In this document: piece after piece, positions 39,912 to 50,129 of the stretch
Layout of the letters: each line of letters starts with the position of its first letter
How positions within the stretch are numbered: the stretch's first letter is position 1
Assembly: GCF_000340215.1 (NCBI RefSeq)
Contig: NW_006921534.1
Span: forward strand, 1,979,053-2,043,052
From: Pseudocercospora fijiensis CIRAD86
Taxonomy: Eukaryota; Ascomycota; Dothideomycetes; Mycosphaerellales; Mycosphaerellaceae
Length of the DNA stretch: 64,000 nt
Direction of reading: 5' to 3'
The notes under the pieces: generated by a model
What the model was told of the DNA's origin: nothing
The model's database searches: none
Seen by the model: only the letters and a program-made list of their open reading frames with translations
Program-made: the position numbers and the translations under genes

Positions 39912-41199
39912 CAATAATAGAGCACCATGCATGTGTTTTGAGTCGTCGTCGTGCATGCAGTGAGTGGATGCCTGAGTGCTGAGTGTCGGCAAGCATGCAG
40001 CGACGCTATTCTACGCCTCCGCCTGCGCCACATGTCATGGCTGTGCCTTTGAGTTTGCTAGCAAGAAACCGTCGATTTGATTTTGCAGAAAGCCGGCCTG
40101 CCAGTCACAGGCTCACAGCTCCCACACACAATCTTCTCCTGAGATGAAACATTCTCGCATGCGCCAACCTGCTCCCCGCTCGCCAGTATAATAACAGCAC
40201 CACCTATGATATGGGCAGGCTCTCTCGGCTCAACCGCGCCATCGTAGAGCTCGGTCCCACGGTTCGCCGTCATCTTCAGCACCACTCCCGTCACCATTCG
40301 TTGACATCGACAGCGCTATGGAAATTCGAACGCGCAAACATTTTGCATGTGTTCGAGAACAGACGTGTGCTCCGACAATGGTCCGCAGATTGCAAATAAT
40401 GTCGAAAGCAGGCACGACAGGAGCGCCTCATTCATCAGTACCTTGTTGCACGTCTCCATCAGCAGGCGCTGCAGTGAAGCTGGGCTGGACAGGGCTTGAA
40501 GCCCCACAGGATCCTCGCCTCCCAAGAGCGAGGCTGCTATCTGTGGTAGCTTTCCGGCCAAACAATTCGAGGAGTGACGCCTCCGTCCCTGAGGTGCCTG
40601 GTGCCTCGCAAAGGAGACGGCCACGTGAACCGAACTTGTCTCATGCTGGCTCCAATTTTCCCATCACTTCCTCTTTCTGCGACTCGCAGGAGCTCACGTC
40701 TCTCTTCATCCACCGGAAGAATCGCGAATCCGACTTCGAAAATACTTTCGCTTCTCGGCAAGGAGCAAGCGCTGCAGCCAGACCCACTTACCTCCGCTGT
40801 AGGCGCCGACAAGGGACCTGGCAAACAGTGAGATAACCGCTCGTACGACAGACATGTTGTAACACTTCATAAAGGCCTTGAGATCCTGTTCAAGGACCTC
40901 TCGTACCTATTCTAGACCTCCATCAACCTCAGCAGCCGCCTTGCATGGGGCACCTGTGGAGGCTTTGTGGACATACAGTATCACTCGTCGTCTGAAACCC
41001 TTTCCGAGTGGAAATCATTTTGAAACAGTTGACCGTGAGCAGGTGTTACTCGGCTATCAGATGTATAGTAGTACGACATCTGCTCCACCATCGTGTCTCA
41101 CGAGATAACGGGATCCGATTGTCCATCACCCTCCAGGGTATGCACTGACAAGCGCTTGCAAACATTGCAGTATACCCTCGAACATGCACAGAAGTCGCT

Positions 41200-41308
41200 G
41201 GACAACATTTCAAGTCACAATGATCAGAAAGCACAAGGGTTTCCTCAGATTCCTAGCCTCGCGCCACCCAATGGATAACATTCGAAGTCGCAACGATCAG
41301 AAAGCACA
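41200..41308 (+). repeat. Pair of 36-bp degenerate direct repeats
   Basis: Segments 41200-41235 and 41273-41308 match at 31 of 36 positions with a 73-bp period. Four of the five differences are transitions. The period is not a multiple of three, so a coding origin is unlikely. Confidence 0.75.
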
Positions 41309-41764
41309 CGATCCTATCTCAGAACGCGAAACCTCTCGCTGCAGATCAAACATTCCCAACATGAAGACCTCTAGTGGCTACTTCACGTCAGAATCGCAGT
41401 GCCCCCATACACGCTTCGAAAGGAAGGCAGACTTCCAACCCGATGAAATGACTTCAGCAGGTCATTGGAATGTCATCTGGATGGGAAGATCGGAAACACC
41501 ACGAGGTGATTAGATCTAATGATAGTTCCCTTCACAGCTGATTGACTTTACCTACTGACTTCAGATACTTGACTCAAAGCTATTCCTTGCCTGACGTGCA
41601 CCTGAGTCGCCTGGAAGTAAAGAAATAGCCGAGCATCGCGAAGAATCGAACATCAGTCCTGGGATAAGTATCAATCTCTGAGAGAGGACCTCAATGATGA
41701 CGATCAGCCCGTCGTACAAAACAGACTAGAAATCTCGTTCCTCCTCATTACAACGTCGGCTTCC

Positions 41765-44098
41765 CTACTTCAAAAACTCCGGCCCCTCTCTCTCCTCCGC
41801 AAGTATCTTCTCTTTCAACACCTCCCAATCCCTCGGCTTCTCTCCCACTTCCGCAAGTTGGTTCCAACACTTATAACTCCTATGCCTCTCCCCAAACGTC
41901 TCGCTCTCACCATACACGATCCCATAGACCTGCTTCGCACAAGCCTTAAGCGCTCTACAGGCCCGCACCTGTCCTTGAAGGAATTTCAGCTCAGCCAAAC
42001 CCATCAATGCCAAAATGCCCACAGATCTCGTTAGACTGTTTTCCGTGAGATGGAGCTGACAATATGCTGAGTTCGGGCCGAAGAGGAGTTTGATATTGAG
42101 GCCCATTTCGAGGGAGGAAGCGAAACATTCGTAGGCTTTGAGTTTTGAGGCGGAAGAGGTTGAGGACCATTGGGAAATATGGCCTAGGTGGACGTGCGCG
42201 AGTTGGTAGTAGGTATCTGCGAGGAGGAGGTGTGGGAGGTTGGTGTATGCTGGTGATGAGTAGCTCTGGGCCAGGTTCTTGGCGTGTTTCTCAAGGTTGG
42301 TGATGGCTGTGCCGGAAATTTTGCCATTGAGTTTCACGACGTTTGGAAACTTCTTGTTTAGAAGTTCGGAGATTTTGGTTCTGGCGGCCTTTCCTTCCGC
42401 CGTGATGGTTGCGTCCGCTTGACAGATTCGGCAACCGCATTCGAAGCCGTATTGAGATCTGAGCGTGTTTCTGCGTTTTTCGGAGTCGTTGGAGCTGGGA
42501 ATGTAAGCAAGCGTGAGCTCTTCTCCCATGGTAATGACTCGATTCGCTCTGACGATGAACATGTCGCCAATCCAAGACCAGTTACAATTTGGTAGGCAGG
42601 AGTGATTGAACATGGCACCCGTATACCAGAGACCAGCGTAAAAGTCCTTGGTGGAAGGAAGCGACTCATCTCGTGGATATTGATTTGCAAGGTCAGCAGT
42701 GTCGTGGTGCATAGACATGCTTCCAGGAAGAATTGTGTGACAGTTGTGCTTGATGATAGACAGTGCTCGATAAGTGTCGATAGCCTGCGGCCGCGGCAGA
42801 TTTGACGGTGATGCATCGTATGGAAAGTCAACTCCGGCATATAGTGAGAACAGCTTGTTGCGCAAATCCTCAGACGAATTGATGAATAGGTCGACCAAAG
42901 CCTTGGCGCAGATGTCTTGTAGCAGTGATAAATGTCGTTGACTCGAAGCCTCTCCCGCTAAAATGTCCTGCAGACCGCGTGCGAAAGCAGAACTCTTATT
43001 TGAAGTACCGACAGCCATTGACTTCTCACATAATACCAGCTCGCCGGCCTCCATGTCCTTACTGGCGAATACACCACGCCCACCTAGTGAGCTCAGCTTG
43101 ATCTCAAGAGACCCACTAAAATCGCTCATGTCCGCAGAGGTACCGTGAAGCCCTAGTTGGCGTATGTGCAAGCCAAAGTCGAATACACCCAGACTTTCTT
43201 GAGCTTTCACCTTGGCTTTCGACACCAAGTGTTGAAACGGTAAATTGTCTGGCTGAATCTGGACCAAGCGCTCCGCAAGCTCGAGAGCCTGAGATGGCAA
43301 GTCTCCAGCAAGAGCTTTGGCATATCCGAGTTTCAATGCTTGCTTGTGCGTAGGGTCGGTGGCAAGAATCGCGACGCAATCCGTAAGAGCCGCATCACGG
43401 CCGCCGGCACGATCATAGCAGAAGGCGCGTTTGATCAGGAGACCATTCTTTTCCTTGACCTGATAGAGACCACGTTGATATATATTCTCAAGATGGCAAT
43501 CGTAGAGATTCAGAGCTTCGAGAAAGTTACCTTTGATCATTGCTAAATCGGCAAACTTGATAAAATCGGTATCCTCGGGCAGGAAGCGGGTCTCGAAGAG
43601 CCGCTCCGTTATTGAATCCCGTCGTGAGACGTAGAGGCAGTCGGTCGGGTGATGTAAGCATATTGATCGAGATTCCAAAGGATCGCGGCCAAAGTAAGGT
43701 TCTCGAATGGCGATTATGGTGCCTCTTGGTATCTGCTCAACTCCAAGAGGACGGAAAATGAGAGACCACACATGAACTTCTGCACCAGCGTGGTCTTCAG
43801 CAGCGAAGACTGTACCTAATTCTGTGTCTCGCTGAGAAAGAATACGCAGATAGATGACCTTTCCAGTGCTTCTGCGGCCTTTCTCCAACTGCGCAACCCC
43901 GATGTGTTCCAGAGAAACGGGATCAATGGCAGATGGTGAATGATGACCATCAATATGAGGGATCTGGCTTCCAGCGCTCCTCGATGCTCTTTGCTGTCCA
44001 GTCAAGGCTCGAATGATATCTGCAGGATTGGAGTCGTTCATCCGAACTATATCAGCGCCCTTCATGAGATCCGCCAACTCATCCATTCGTCTATCCAT
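41765..44098 (-). CDS. TPR and SET domain protein (SMYD-like methyltransferase)
   Basis: Single exon, 777 residues. The N-terminal part (about 1-170) has an acidic/Arg mix and KVIYLRILSQRD. A TPR-like helical region follows (about 180-305) with KFADLAMIKGNFLEALNLYD, KRAFCYDRAGGRDAALTDCV and QALELAERLVQIQPDN. The SET domain starts near residue 329 with LEIKLSSLGGRGVFASKDME and runs to the cofactor motif FNHSCLPNCNW (about 531-541) and the GEELTLAYIP strand. The post-SET CGCRICQAD supplies zinc cysteines. A helical C-terminal domain resembles that of SMYD proteins. It is probably a SAM-dependent lysine methyltransferase of a non-histone or ribosomal substrate; the MYND finger typical of animal SMYDs is not visible. 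Confidence 0.88.
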   Translation of the reverse strand: MDRRMDELADLMKGADIVRMNDSNPADIIRALTGQQRASRSAGSQIPHIDGHHSPSAIDPVSLEHIGVAQLEKGRRSTGKVIYLRILSQRDTELGTVFAAEDHAGAEVHVWSLIFRPLGVEQIPRGTIIAIREPYFGRDPLESRSICLHHPTDCLYVSRRDSITERLFETRFLPEDTDFIKFADLAMIKGNFLEALNLYDCHLENIYQRGLYQVKEKNGLLIKRAFCYDRAGGRDAALTDCVAILATDPTHKQALKLGYAKALAGDLPSQALELAERLVQIQPDNLPFQHLVSKAKVKAQESLGVFDFGLHIRQLGLHGTSADMSDFSGSLEIKLSSLGGRGVFASKDMEAGELVLCEKSMAVGTSNKSSAFARGLQDILAGEASSQRHLSLLQDICAKALVDLFINSSEDLRNKLFSLYAGVDFPYDASPSNLPRPQAIDTYRALSIIKHNCHTILPGSMSMHHDTADLANQYPRDESLPSTKDFYAGLWYTGAMFNHSCLPNCNWSWIGDMFIVRANRVITMGEELTLAYIPSSNDSEKRRNTLRSQYGFECGCRICQADATITAEGKAARTKISELLNKKFPNVVKLNGKISGTAITNLEKHAKNLAQSYSSPAYTNLPHLLLADTYYQLAHVHLGHISQWSSTSSASKLKAYECFASSLEMGLNIKLLFGPNSAYCQLHLTENSLTRSVGILALMGLAELKFLQGQVRACRALKACAKQVYGIVYGESETFGERHRSYKCWNQLAEVGEKPRDWEVLKEKILAEEREGPEFLK

Positions 44099-44323
44099 GG
44101 CTAAAAACCGGGTTGCGAGGCGATTTCAATGTTGAACATGCAGCGCGACAGATCGAGGAACAAGAGTCAGTTTAGCGGAAGAGGCGGAGCGCTCGGTTGC
44201 GCGCAGGAAGAGCAAACAGCCACACAAAGGTCGCACAATATGTCTGAGCACAAATGTGGGGCAGAGCGTGGTAGGTCGCATGCGCGGTGAATGGTTCCAG
44301 AATGGTGTTTCGTTAAGTCGTGA

Positions 44324-45014
44324 TCACGTGGCTGCCTGTTGCTGTTTGGTCTGCTCTGGTGCTTCATCGATAAATGCTGGAGGAGCGCTCTCGCTCAAAA
44401 AGCCTGGTATTTCGCTCTCGCCCAGACCCTCAGCCCCAAACTCCACTTCGTCGCCAAGCGCCTCAAGCTCAGCGTCCAGCTCGGCCTCATCTACATCCTC
44501 TGGGACATCGTAGCTCCTACTTATGCTCTCTTGGATGTCGTTGCCCATGTCCATGAGGTCCGCCATCTCGTCCTGCATCTTCTCGATCTTGTCGATGTTG
44601 ATCTTGCCATACTGCTTCTTCAGCTCCTTCTGTGTCGTCTTCATGGCGTCCACTGTTGCCATGGTATTCTTGAGATTGTCCTGCATCATGCCCGCTTGCT
44701 CCATATTCCAGCTCTGCTGCTGGAGCTGATCCTTCTGCGATTCGTACATTTTCCGCTGCTGAAGGACCTTGATTGCCTTCTGCTTGATTGCGTTCTTGCC
44801 TGGTCCATCTCGCATACGGCTTAATCGTTGCTGGTAGGTCTGCAGTTCGGAATTGAGTTTGGCGAGCTTGACATCGATTGATTCGATTCTACCATCAACC
44901 TATCGAACGTGAGCAGGATCCTGGAGATAGTCGTCGTGGTCGTCTTACCTTTCCGATGGCGTCGTTCAGAGAAGGCTTCGGCGCATTGTTCTTTGCGCCG
45001 AAGAGTCGATTCAT
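44324..45014 (-). CDS. VPS60: ESCRT-III subunit Vps60 (CHMP5)
   Basis: Two exons, 45014-44949 and 44899-44324, with a 49-nt intron (GTAAGA donor, GATAG acceptor); 213 residues. The first exon encodes MNRLFGAKNNAPKPSLNDAI, the diagnostic start of Vps60, and the second begins VDGRIESIDVKLAKLNSELQ. The Snf7 core continues with RMRDGPGKNAIKQKAIKVLQ and QQSWNMEQAGMMQD, followed by an acidic C-terminus (PEDVDEAELDAELEALGDEV) bearing MIM-like segments. Vps60 acts at the endosome with Vta1-Vps4 in multivesicular-body sorting. A frame scan that starts at the internal ATG near 44815 loses the membrane-binding helix. A plus-strand frame over the same DNA is a shadow. Confidence 0.93.
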
Positions 45015-45620
45015 GGCGAGTCGCTGTTATCTTGCGAGTATGAGATGACCTTTCTCCTCTCTTACGACTTGATATGCGCGCGAGATATGTTCAAGTGGAC
45101 TCGAGGAATGTGTTTGTATGTGGTTCTTCTAGAAGGAAGAATAGTGAGGCCCAGAAGTGGGCCGGGGCGGGGCCAGTGAAACCTTGAAGTCAAAGCTGCA
45201 TTCCACCACGACCTTCCCTTCCCTCGTTCCATCAGCAACATCACCCGCATCGCATTGTCTTGTGAAGTCAGCATTTGCGCACTTAGACGAGCGTCGTCTT
45301 GGACCAGCAGCTGAGGCTAACTTAGAGATTACGCGTACTAGATGGCGTGCACAGACTTGCTTTGGAGCTGGTCAATCTGCACACGAGAGACACAGCCCTT
45401 GCTCAGTGCCATCACGATGATTGAGGCTTCTCAAGGCTCAGACTGCATGCTATCATCAATCAGGCTGGCAGGAAGCGAAGCGAAGCGAAGGTGAGAGCAT
45501 GATCTGATCAACGCCACGTTTGAACTTTGCTGCAAGACTTCAGAAACCCGAAGCATGCTCTGCAAGGCTATACCAGCACAACCGCTGTTCTCAACATGAC
45601 CTACTAGCTGAAGGCTTGCT
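45015..45620. other. Intergenic region between VPS60 and the 77-aa gene
   Basis: About 0.6 kb with no supported gene. It contains a short GAAGC tandem near 45474-45491. It should hold the VPS60 promoter and the 3' end of the upstream gene. Confidence 0.45.
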
Positions 45621-45974
45621 TTACCACATCTCCTTCCCCTTGCTGCCATCCTCCACGCCTTTGGCAACGCTGGTGGCACCATCTTCAATACCGTTGGTCA
45701 CACCCTGCAAACCATAACCCACTGCCTTCATGGGAGTTGTATTGTTGATGATGGCATCGCCAATGCCACGACCCAACGCTCCTACGACACCTCGAACTGC
45801 AATACAGTGCAATCGATCAGTACCCGGGTCGCGAAGAGAAGAGAGGAAATTTTTAAGGTTCATCTCTATACCGGTAAAAGAATTCTGCGCCAGCCTAACG
45901 ATACCGCAAGCGTCAGTACCTTAGTGTTTATTGAAGTTATGCAAGCCGGTCAGGGGAAGGACAAGACACGGTCT

Positions 45975-46014
<40 letters not shown>

Positions 46015-46080
46015 GGATACACACACTGTGCCTGTCACCGTCGTTACAGCACCAGCAATGTCCTTGTCAATGTCCGGCAT
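45621..46080 (-). CDS. Small Gly-rich conserved-looking protein, 77 residues
   Basis: Two exons are inferred, 46080-46023 and 45796-45621, joined across a 226-nt intron. The product begins MPDIDKDIAGAVTTVTGTV and continues FRGVVGALGRGIGDAIINNT, then VTNGIEDGATSVAKGVEDG, ending KGKEMW. The pattern of Gly, small residues and repeated GxxDGxxSVAKGVEDG resembles short fungal proteins of unknown function I have seen often. The donor choice (GTGTAT) is one of several GT steps, but it is the one that keeps the frame. A 33-nt CT/GA dinucleotide tract lies inside the intron. An alternative single-exon reading from 45863 adds an unlikely N-terminus. Confidence 0.62.
45978..46010. repeat. (CT)n dinucleotide microsatellite
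   Basis: An uninterrupted 33-nt CT tract on the plus strand, GA on the coding strand of the small gene, located in its intron 12 nt from the inferred donor. Confidence 0.95.
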
Positions 46081-46910
46081 ATTGAGTAGCTACAAATCAG
46101 AGGGCTCGAAATAAGTGGTTCACAGTACTCAGAGTACGAGTGTGATGGATAAATTGTTTGCACGCATGGCAGGTTGCAGTTTCCTATAATCCGTAGATGT
46201 GCTGCCAACCTGTTTGTGGACGTCGTCTGCAGTAGTTTGCACCTGCTTCATCCCACACAACTGCACGCGCCAGCGTCATTCATGCTTTTCGACGGGCGTC
46301 GGAGCTAGAGCTCCGATTGGACTGGTTCTAGCGGGACGCAGCCGCAGGCCAGCGCGACTGCCAAGTCTGAAGAATTATCAAAGAAGTGACGATTCTCTTG
46401 CCTTTCCCACCTCGACACCTCCCATCTCGACAAGCCTCCGTCCGCTGCCACCGCAGTACCGTTGCTCTTTGCTTCTGTACCTTCTCGGAGACCAAGACCA
46501 AAAAAATCAGAAAATCGCAAAAAACCCGTCCCGACCTTGACACCGTCGGCTCCTGAACTGTTCTGCTGCGGACGCGACAAGCCAACACACGCAACGCACA
46601 CGATTGTGAGTATCGCCGGCGTGAAGACGTGCGACGGCAACGCTGACGGCGACCGCGTGAATAGCATCAGCACAGCTCCCGTCGCTTAGTTCTGCACGCT
46701 TCGAGAACCGCTTCGACTTTCGCTAGGCACAGAATATTCGCTGTACGTCCACCCACCCGCCTGATTTCTTTGTCCCTCCGGCAATAGCGCTGGACAATAC
46801 ACCTACATATACTGCCCGCATCGCGCCGCCGCCGCCGCCGAGCATCAAAGAGACCCTTCTGACATACTTCCCCGCGCAGACAGCCAGACTTCTAGCAGCG
46901 CCTGCCCAAC
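46081..46910. other. Divergent promoter and PAB1 leader region
   Basis: About 0.8 kb between the 77-aa gene and PAB1. It has an A-rich tract at 46496-46526 and a GTGAGT site at 46606 that could begin a 5'-UTR intron of PAB1. CGCCGCCGC runs lie near 46826-46839. No coding sequence is supported. Confidence 0.5.
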
Positions 46911-49280
46911 ATGTCTGACGTCCAGAACTCAACTTCTCCTGCCGGCCAGGCTGCCGCCCCATCCGACGCTCCTGCCACCAACGGCAACCAAATCAATACC
47001 GCCGTCCCAGCTGGCGGTGACATCGGCGAGACCCCCACCAGCGCCGCTCCAACCAACGCCAACCCAAATTCCGCCTCTCTTTATGTCGGTGAGCTCGACC
47101 CATCCGTGACTGAGGCTATGCTCTTCGAGTTGTTCTCCTCCATCGGCCAGGTTGCTTCCATTCGTGTTTGCCGTGACGCCGTCACCCGTCGCTCGCTCGG
47201 ATACGCCTATGTCAACTACAACAGCGCCGCTGACGGTGAGCGCGCTCTTGAGGAGCTGAACTACACCCTGATCAAGGGCAAGCCATGCCGCATCATGTGG
47301 TCTCAGCGCGATCCGGCTCTGCGCAAGACTGGCCAGGGCAACGTGTTCATCAAGAACTTGGATGCCGCCATTGACAACAAGGCTCTTCACGACACCTTCG
47401 CAGCTTTTGGTAACATCCTTTCCTGCAAAGTCGCCGTTGACGAGCACGGCAACTCCAAGGGCTACGGTTTCGTGCACTACGAGACCTCCGATGCCGCAAA
47501 CCAGGCGATCAAGAGTGTCAACGGTATGCTTTTGAACGAGAAGAAGGTCTTCGTCGGCCACCACATCCCGAAGAAGGACCGCATGAGCAAGTTCGAGGAG
47601 ATGAAGGCCAATTTCACCAACATCTACGTCAAGAACATCGACGCCGAGACCACCGATGACGAGTTTCGCGAGCTGTTCGAGAAGTACGGCCAGATCACCT
47701 CTGCCTCGCTTGCGCACGACGACCAGGGCAAGGTTCGAGGTTTCGGTTTCGTCAACTTCATCCGCCACGAGGATGCCGCCAAGGCTGTTGATGAGCTGAA
47801 CGATCTTGACTTCAAGGGTCAGAAGCTCTACGTTGGCCGTGCTCAGAAGAAGCACGAGCGTGAGGAGGAGCTGCGAAAGCAGTATGAGGCTCAGCGGCAG
47901 GAGAAGAGTGCCAAGTACCAGGGTGTCAACTTGTACGTCAAGAACCTGGCAGACGAGATTGACGATGAGGAGCTCCGCAAGATCTTCGAGCCATATGGTG
48001 CCATCACCTCTGCCAAGGTTATGCGCGACACCACCCCTCTTGATAAGGTCGAGGGCGCCGAGAAGGAGGATGGTGAGAAGAAGGAGAGCGAAAGCTCTGC
48101 CGAGGACAAGGAAGAGGAGAAGAAGGACGATGCTGATGAGCTTGCTAAGAAGCTGGACACGGTCACCATCGGCGGCGAGAAGAAGGTGCTCGGCAAGAGC
48201 AAGGGCTTCGGTTTCGTCTGCTTCTCCAACCCAGATGAGGCTACCAAGGCTGTCACTGAGCTCAACCAGAAGATGATTCACAGCAAGCCACTCTACGTGG
48301 CTCTGGCGCAGCGTAAGGAGGTCCGCAAGAGCCAGCTCGAGGCCAGCATTCAAGCGCGCAACCAGGTCCGTATGCAGCAACAGGCCACTGCCGGCGGTCT
48401 TCCACAGCAGTTCATGGCTCCACCACAGATGTTCATTGGTCCAAACGGCCAGCCGATGATGATTCCGGGCGGACGTGGTCAGATGCCCTTCGTTCAAGGT
48501 ATGCCACAAGGCCAAGGCCAGCGCGGCGGTTTCCCAGGAATGCCCCAGCAGGGCGGTCGCGGTGGTCCTGCCGCTCTCCCACAGATGCCTCAGATGCCAT
48601 ACGGATTTCCGCCACAGATGGCTGGCATGCCACAAGGTTACTCCAACCCAGCTGCCTATGCTCAGATGATCCAGCAAGCCCAAGCCCTTGCGCAGGGCGC
48701 TGGTCGTGGTGCTGGTCGTGGTGGCCCAGTTCCAGGTATGCCAATGATGCCAGGTATGCCAGGCCTTCCACCACAGATGATGGGTGGTCCAGGCATGGGT
48801 CGTGGTGGCGCCCCAGGCGGTCAAGGCCGTGGCCCAATGGGTGGTCGTTCAGATGAGCAGCGCGGTCGTGCTGCAAACCGTGGTGCAGCTGGCCCAGGCA
48901 TCGATCTTGCCGCTCTCGGCGCCGCTCCACCGCCACAGCAGAAGCAGATGCTCGGCGAGGCTCTGTACCCCAAGATCCACGCCCAGCAGCCAGAGCTTGC
49001 TGGCAAGATTACCGGTATGCTTCTCGAGATGGACAACGAGGAGCTCATCAACCTGTAAGTCAACGACATTCACTTGCAGCCATTCTTGACACTGACAATT
49101 CGCAGCACCAGCAACGATGATGCGCTCCGTGAGAAGGTCCAGGAGGCACTCAACGTCTACGACGAGTATCTCAAGAACCACAGCGGTCCAACAGGTGGTG
49201 ACGCTGAGGGTGCTGCCCAGCCAAACGGCACTGAAAACCACAACCCATCGGTTGAGGAGACCAAGGATGCGGAGGCCTAG
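46911..49280 (+). CDS. PAB1: Polyadenylate-binding protein Pab1
   Basis: Two exons, 46911-49054 and 49106-49280, with a 51-nt intron (GTAAGT donor, CGCAG acceptor); 772 residues. Four RRMs: about 55-133 ([11 protein letters not shown]), 143-220 ([22 protein letters not shown]), 236-313 ([21 protein letters not shown]) and from about 339 ([21 protein letters not shown]). RRM4 is split by a Lys/Glu/Asp-rich insertion of roughly 60 residues. A Gly/Met/Pro/Gln-rich linker leads to the MLLE (PABC) domain with [20 protein letters not shown] and [15 protein letters not shown]; the intron falls inside this domain, so the last exon is needed to complete it. It binds poly(A), stabilises mRNA and bridges to eIF4G and release factor in the cytoplasm. 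Confidence 0.97.
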
Positions 49281-50129
49281 AAAGCTGCTCGTCCGGCGTA
49301 CACAACCGACTGGCGGAAACGTACTCCATTGTCGTCGATCGCGCAACCACTTATGGCTCGCTGAGGCGGAGACTGCATCGTGCAGCAATGGAGACTGGCG
49401 GAAATGACTCGATGTTTCCTTTTTCTTTATAACATCCACGGGCCGGGCACTTCACAAGGACGCTGCTGATGCTGTACCGGATGGAGGCTGGCGTACGTGC
49501 GATGGACTACTTGCGATACCCCATTACTGAGCTCGAGGATTACCGATAACCTTTACGAGCTACGCTGTAACTGTCGATTGTGCTACTACTGCTACTGCAA
49601 TTACCATGAATGCTTCCTGGCTGCATCTCATTCAGTGCATTTCATCGTGGGGAGGTGAGGAAAGGACTGGAGTTGGTGGAATGCAGAGTGAATGAGGAAG
49701 ATATCTGTGGTAGGATATGTCATGTATGATTATCGAGGAGGTATTGAGTAGATGCAAGAGAAGAGATTGTGATGTTGCTTAGAGGTGGTATGAGCCGAAT
49801 TACATGATATGTGGCACGTTCAGGTCATCTTTTCCAACTTCTTTCGTCTATATTTCTGTCTATACGCAGGGTGGGTAGCTCGAATCGCACTTCAGCTTCG
49901 AAGTCGTTGCCCTCTGCTATTTGATTCCTTGGAGGATGCACCTGGAATTGTAATTGGTTAATGCTACTGCTTTGGATGATGAGGTCGACAAGTCAAGCAC
50001 GACCAAGGATTCTCCAAGGTTGTCGCATGCGACGCCAAGCCTTTTCAAGATCATGCTGACTTTGTCGATAACCTGCCTGCCTAGAGTTCGTCGCCTCAAG
50101 GCTAAATTTGATTGAGTCTTTCGAGTGCT
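49281..50129. other. Convergent 3' flanks of PAB1 and esterase genes
   Basis: About 0.85 kb with no supported gene; it should hold the PAB1 3' UTR and that of the esterase. Small minus-strand frames near 49917-50184 have no recognisable features. Confidence 0.5.

Larger units (their letters stand above)
38179..41764. other. 3.6-kb gene-free region rich in simple repeats
   Basis: No open frame here looks coding, although several exceed 140 codons because of the high GC content. The region contains tandem repeats at 39513-39545, 39552-39572 and 39878-39911, a CATGC run near 39721-39735 and a 36-bp degenerate direct repeat at 41200 and 41273. Part of it is promoter or leader of the cyclin gene and 3' flank of the SET gene. 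Confidence 0.55.

Noticed and set aside
39388..39963. 191-codon frame across the repeats at 39.5-39.9 kb
   Set aside because: Its length comes from GC-rich tandem repeats read as Leu/Trp or Gly/Ser runs.
44339..44824. 161-codon frame antisense to VPS60
   Set aside because: A Leu/His/Cys-rich mirror of the Glu/Lys/Gln-rich Vps60 helices; the sense strand encodes a clear Snf7 protein.
46929..48824. A 631-codon open frame antisense to PAB1
   Set aside because: The frame is Leu/Val/His/Trp-rich with repetitive reverse-complement patterns of the Gly/Pro/Gln-rich sense gene; strong codon bias of PAB1 removes stops on the other strand. No domain or splice signals.
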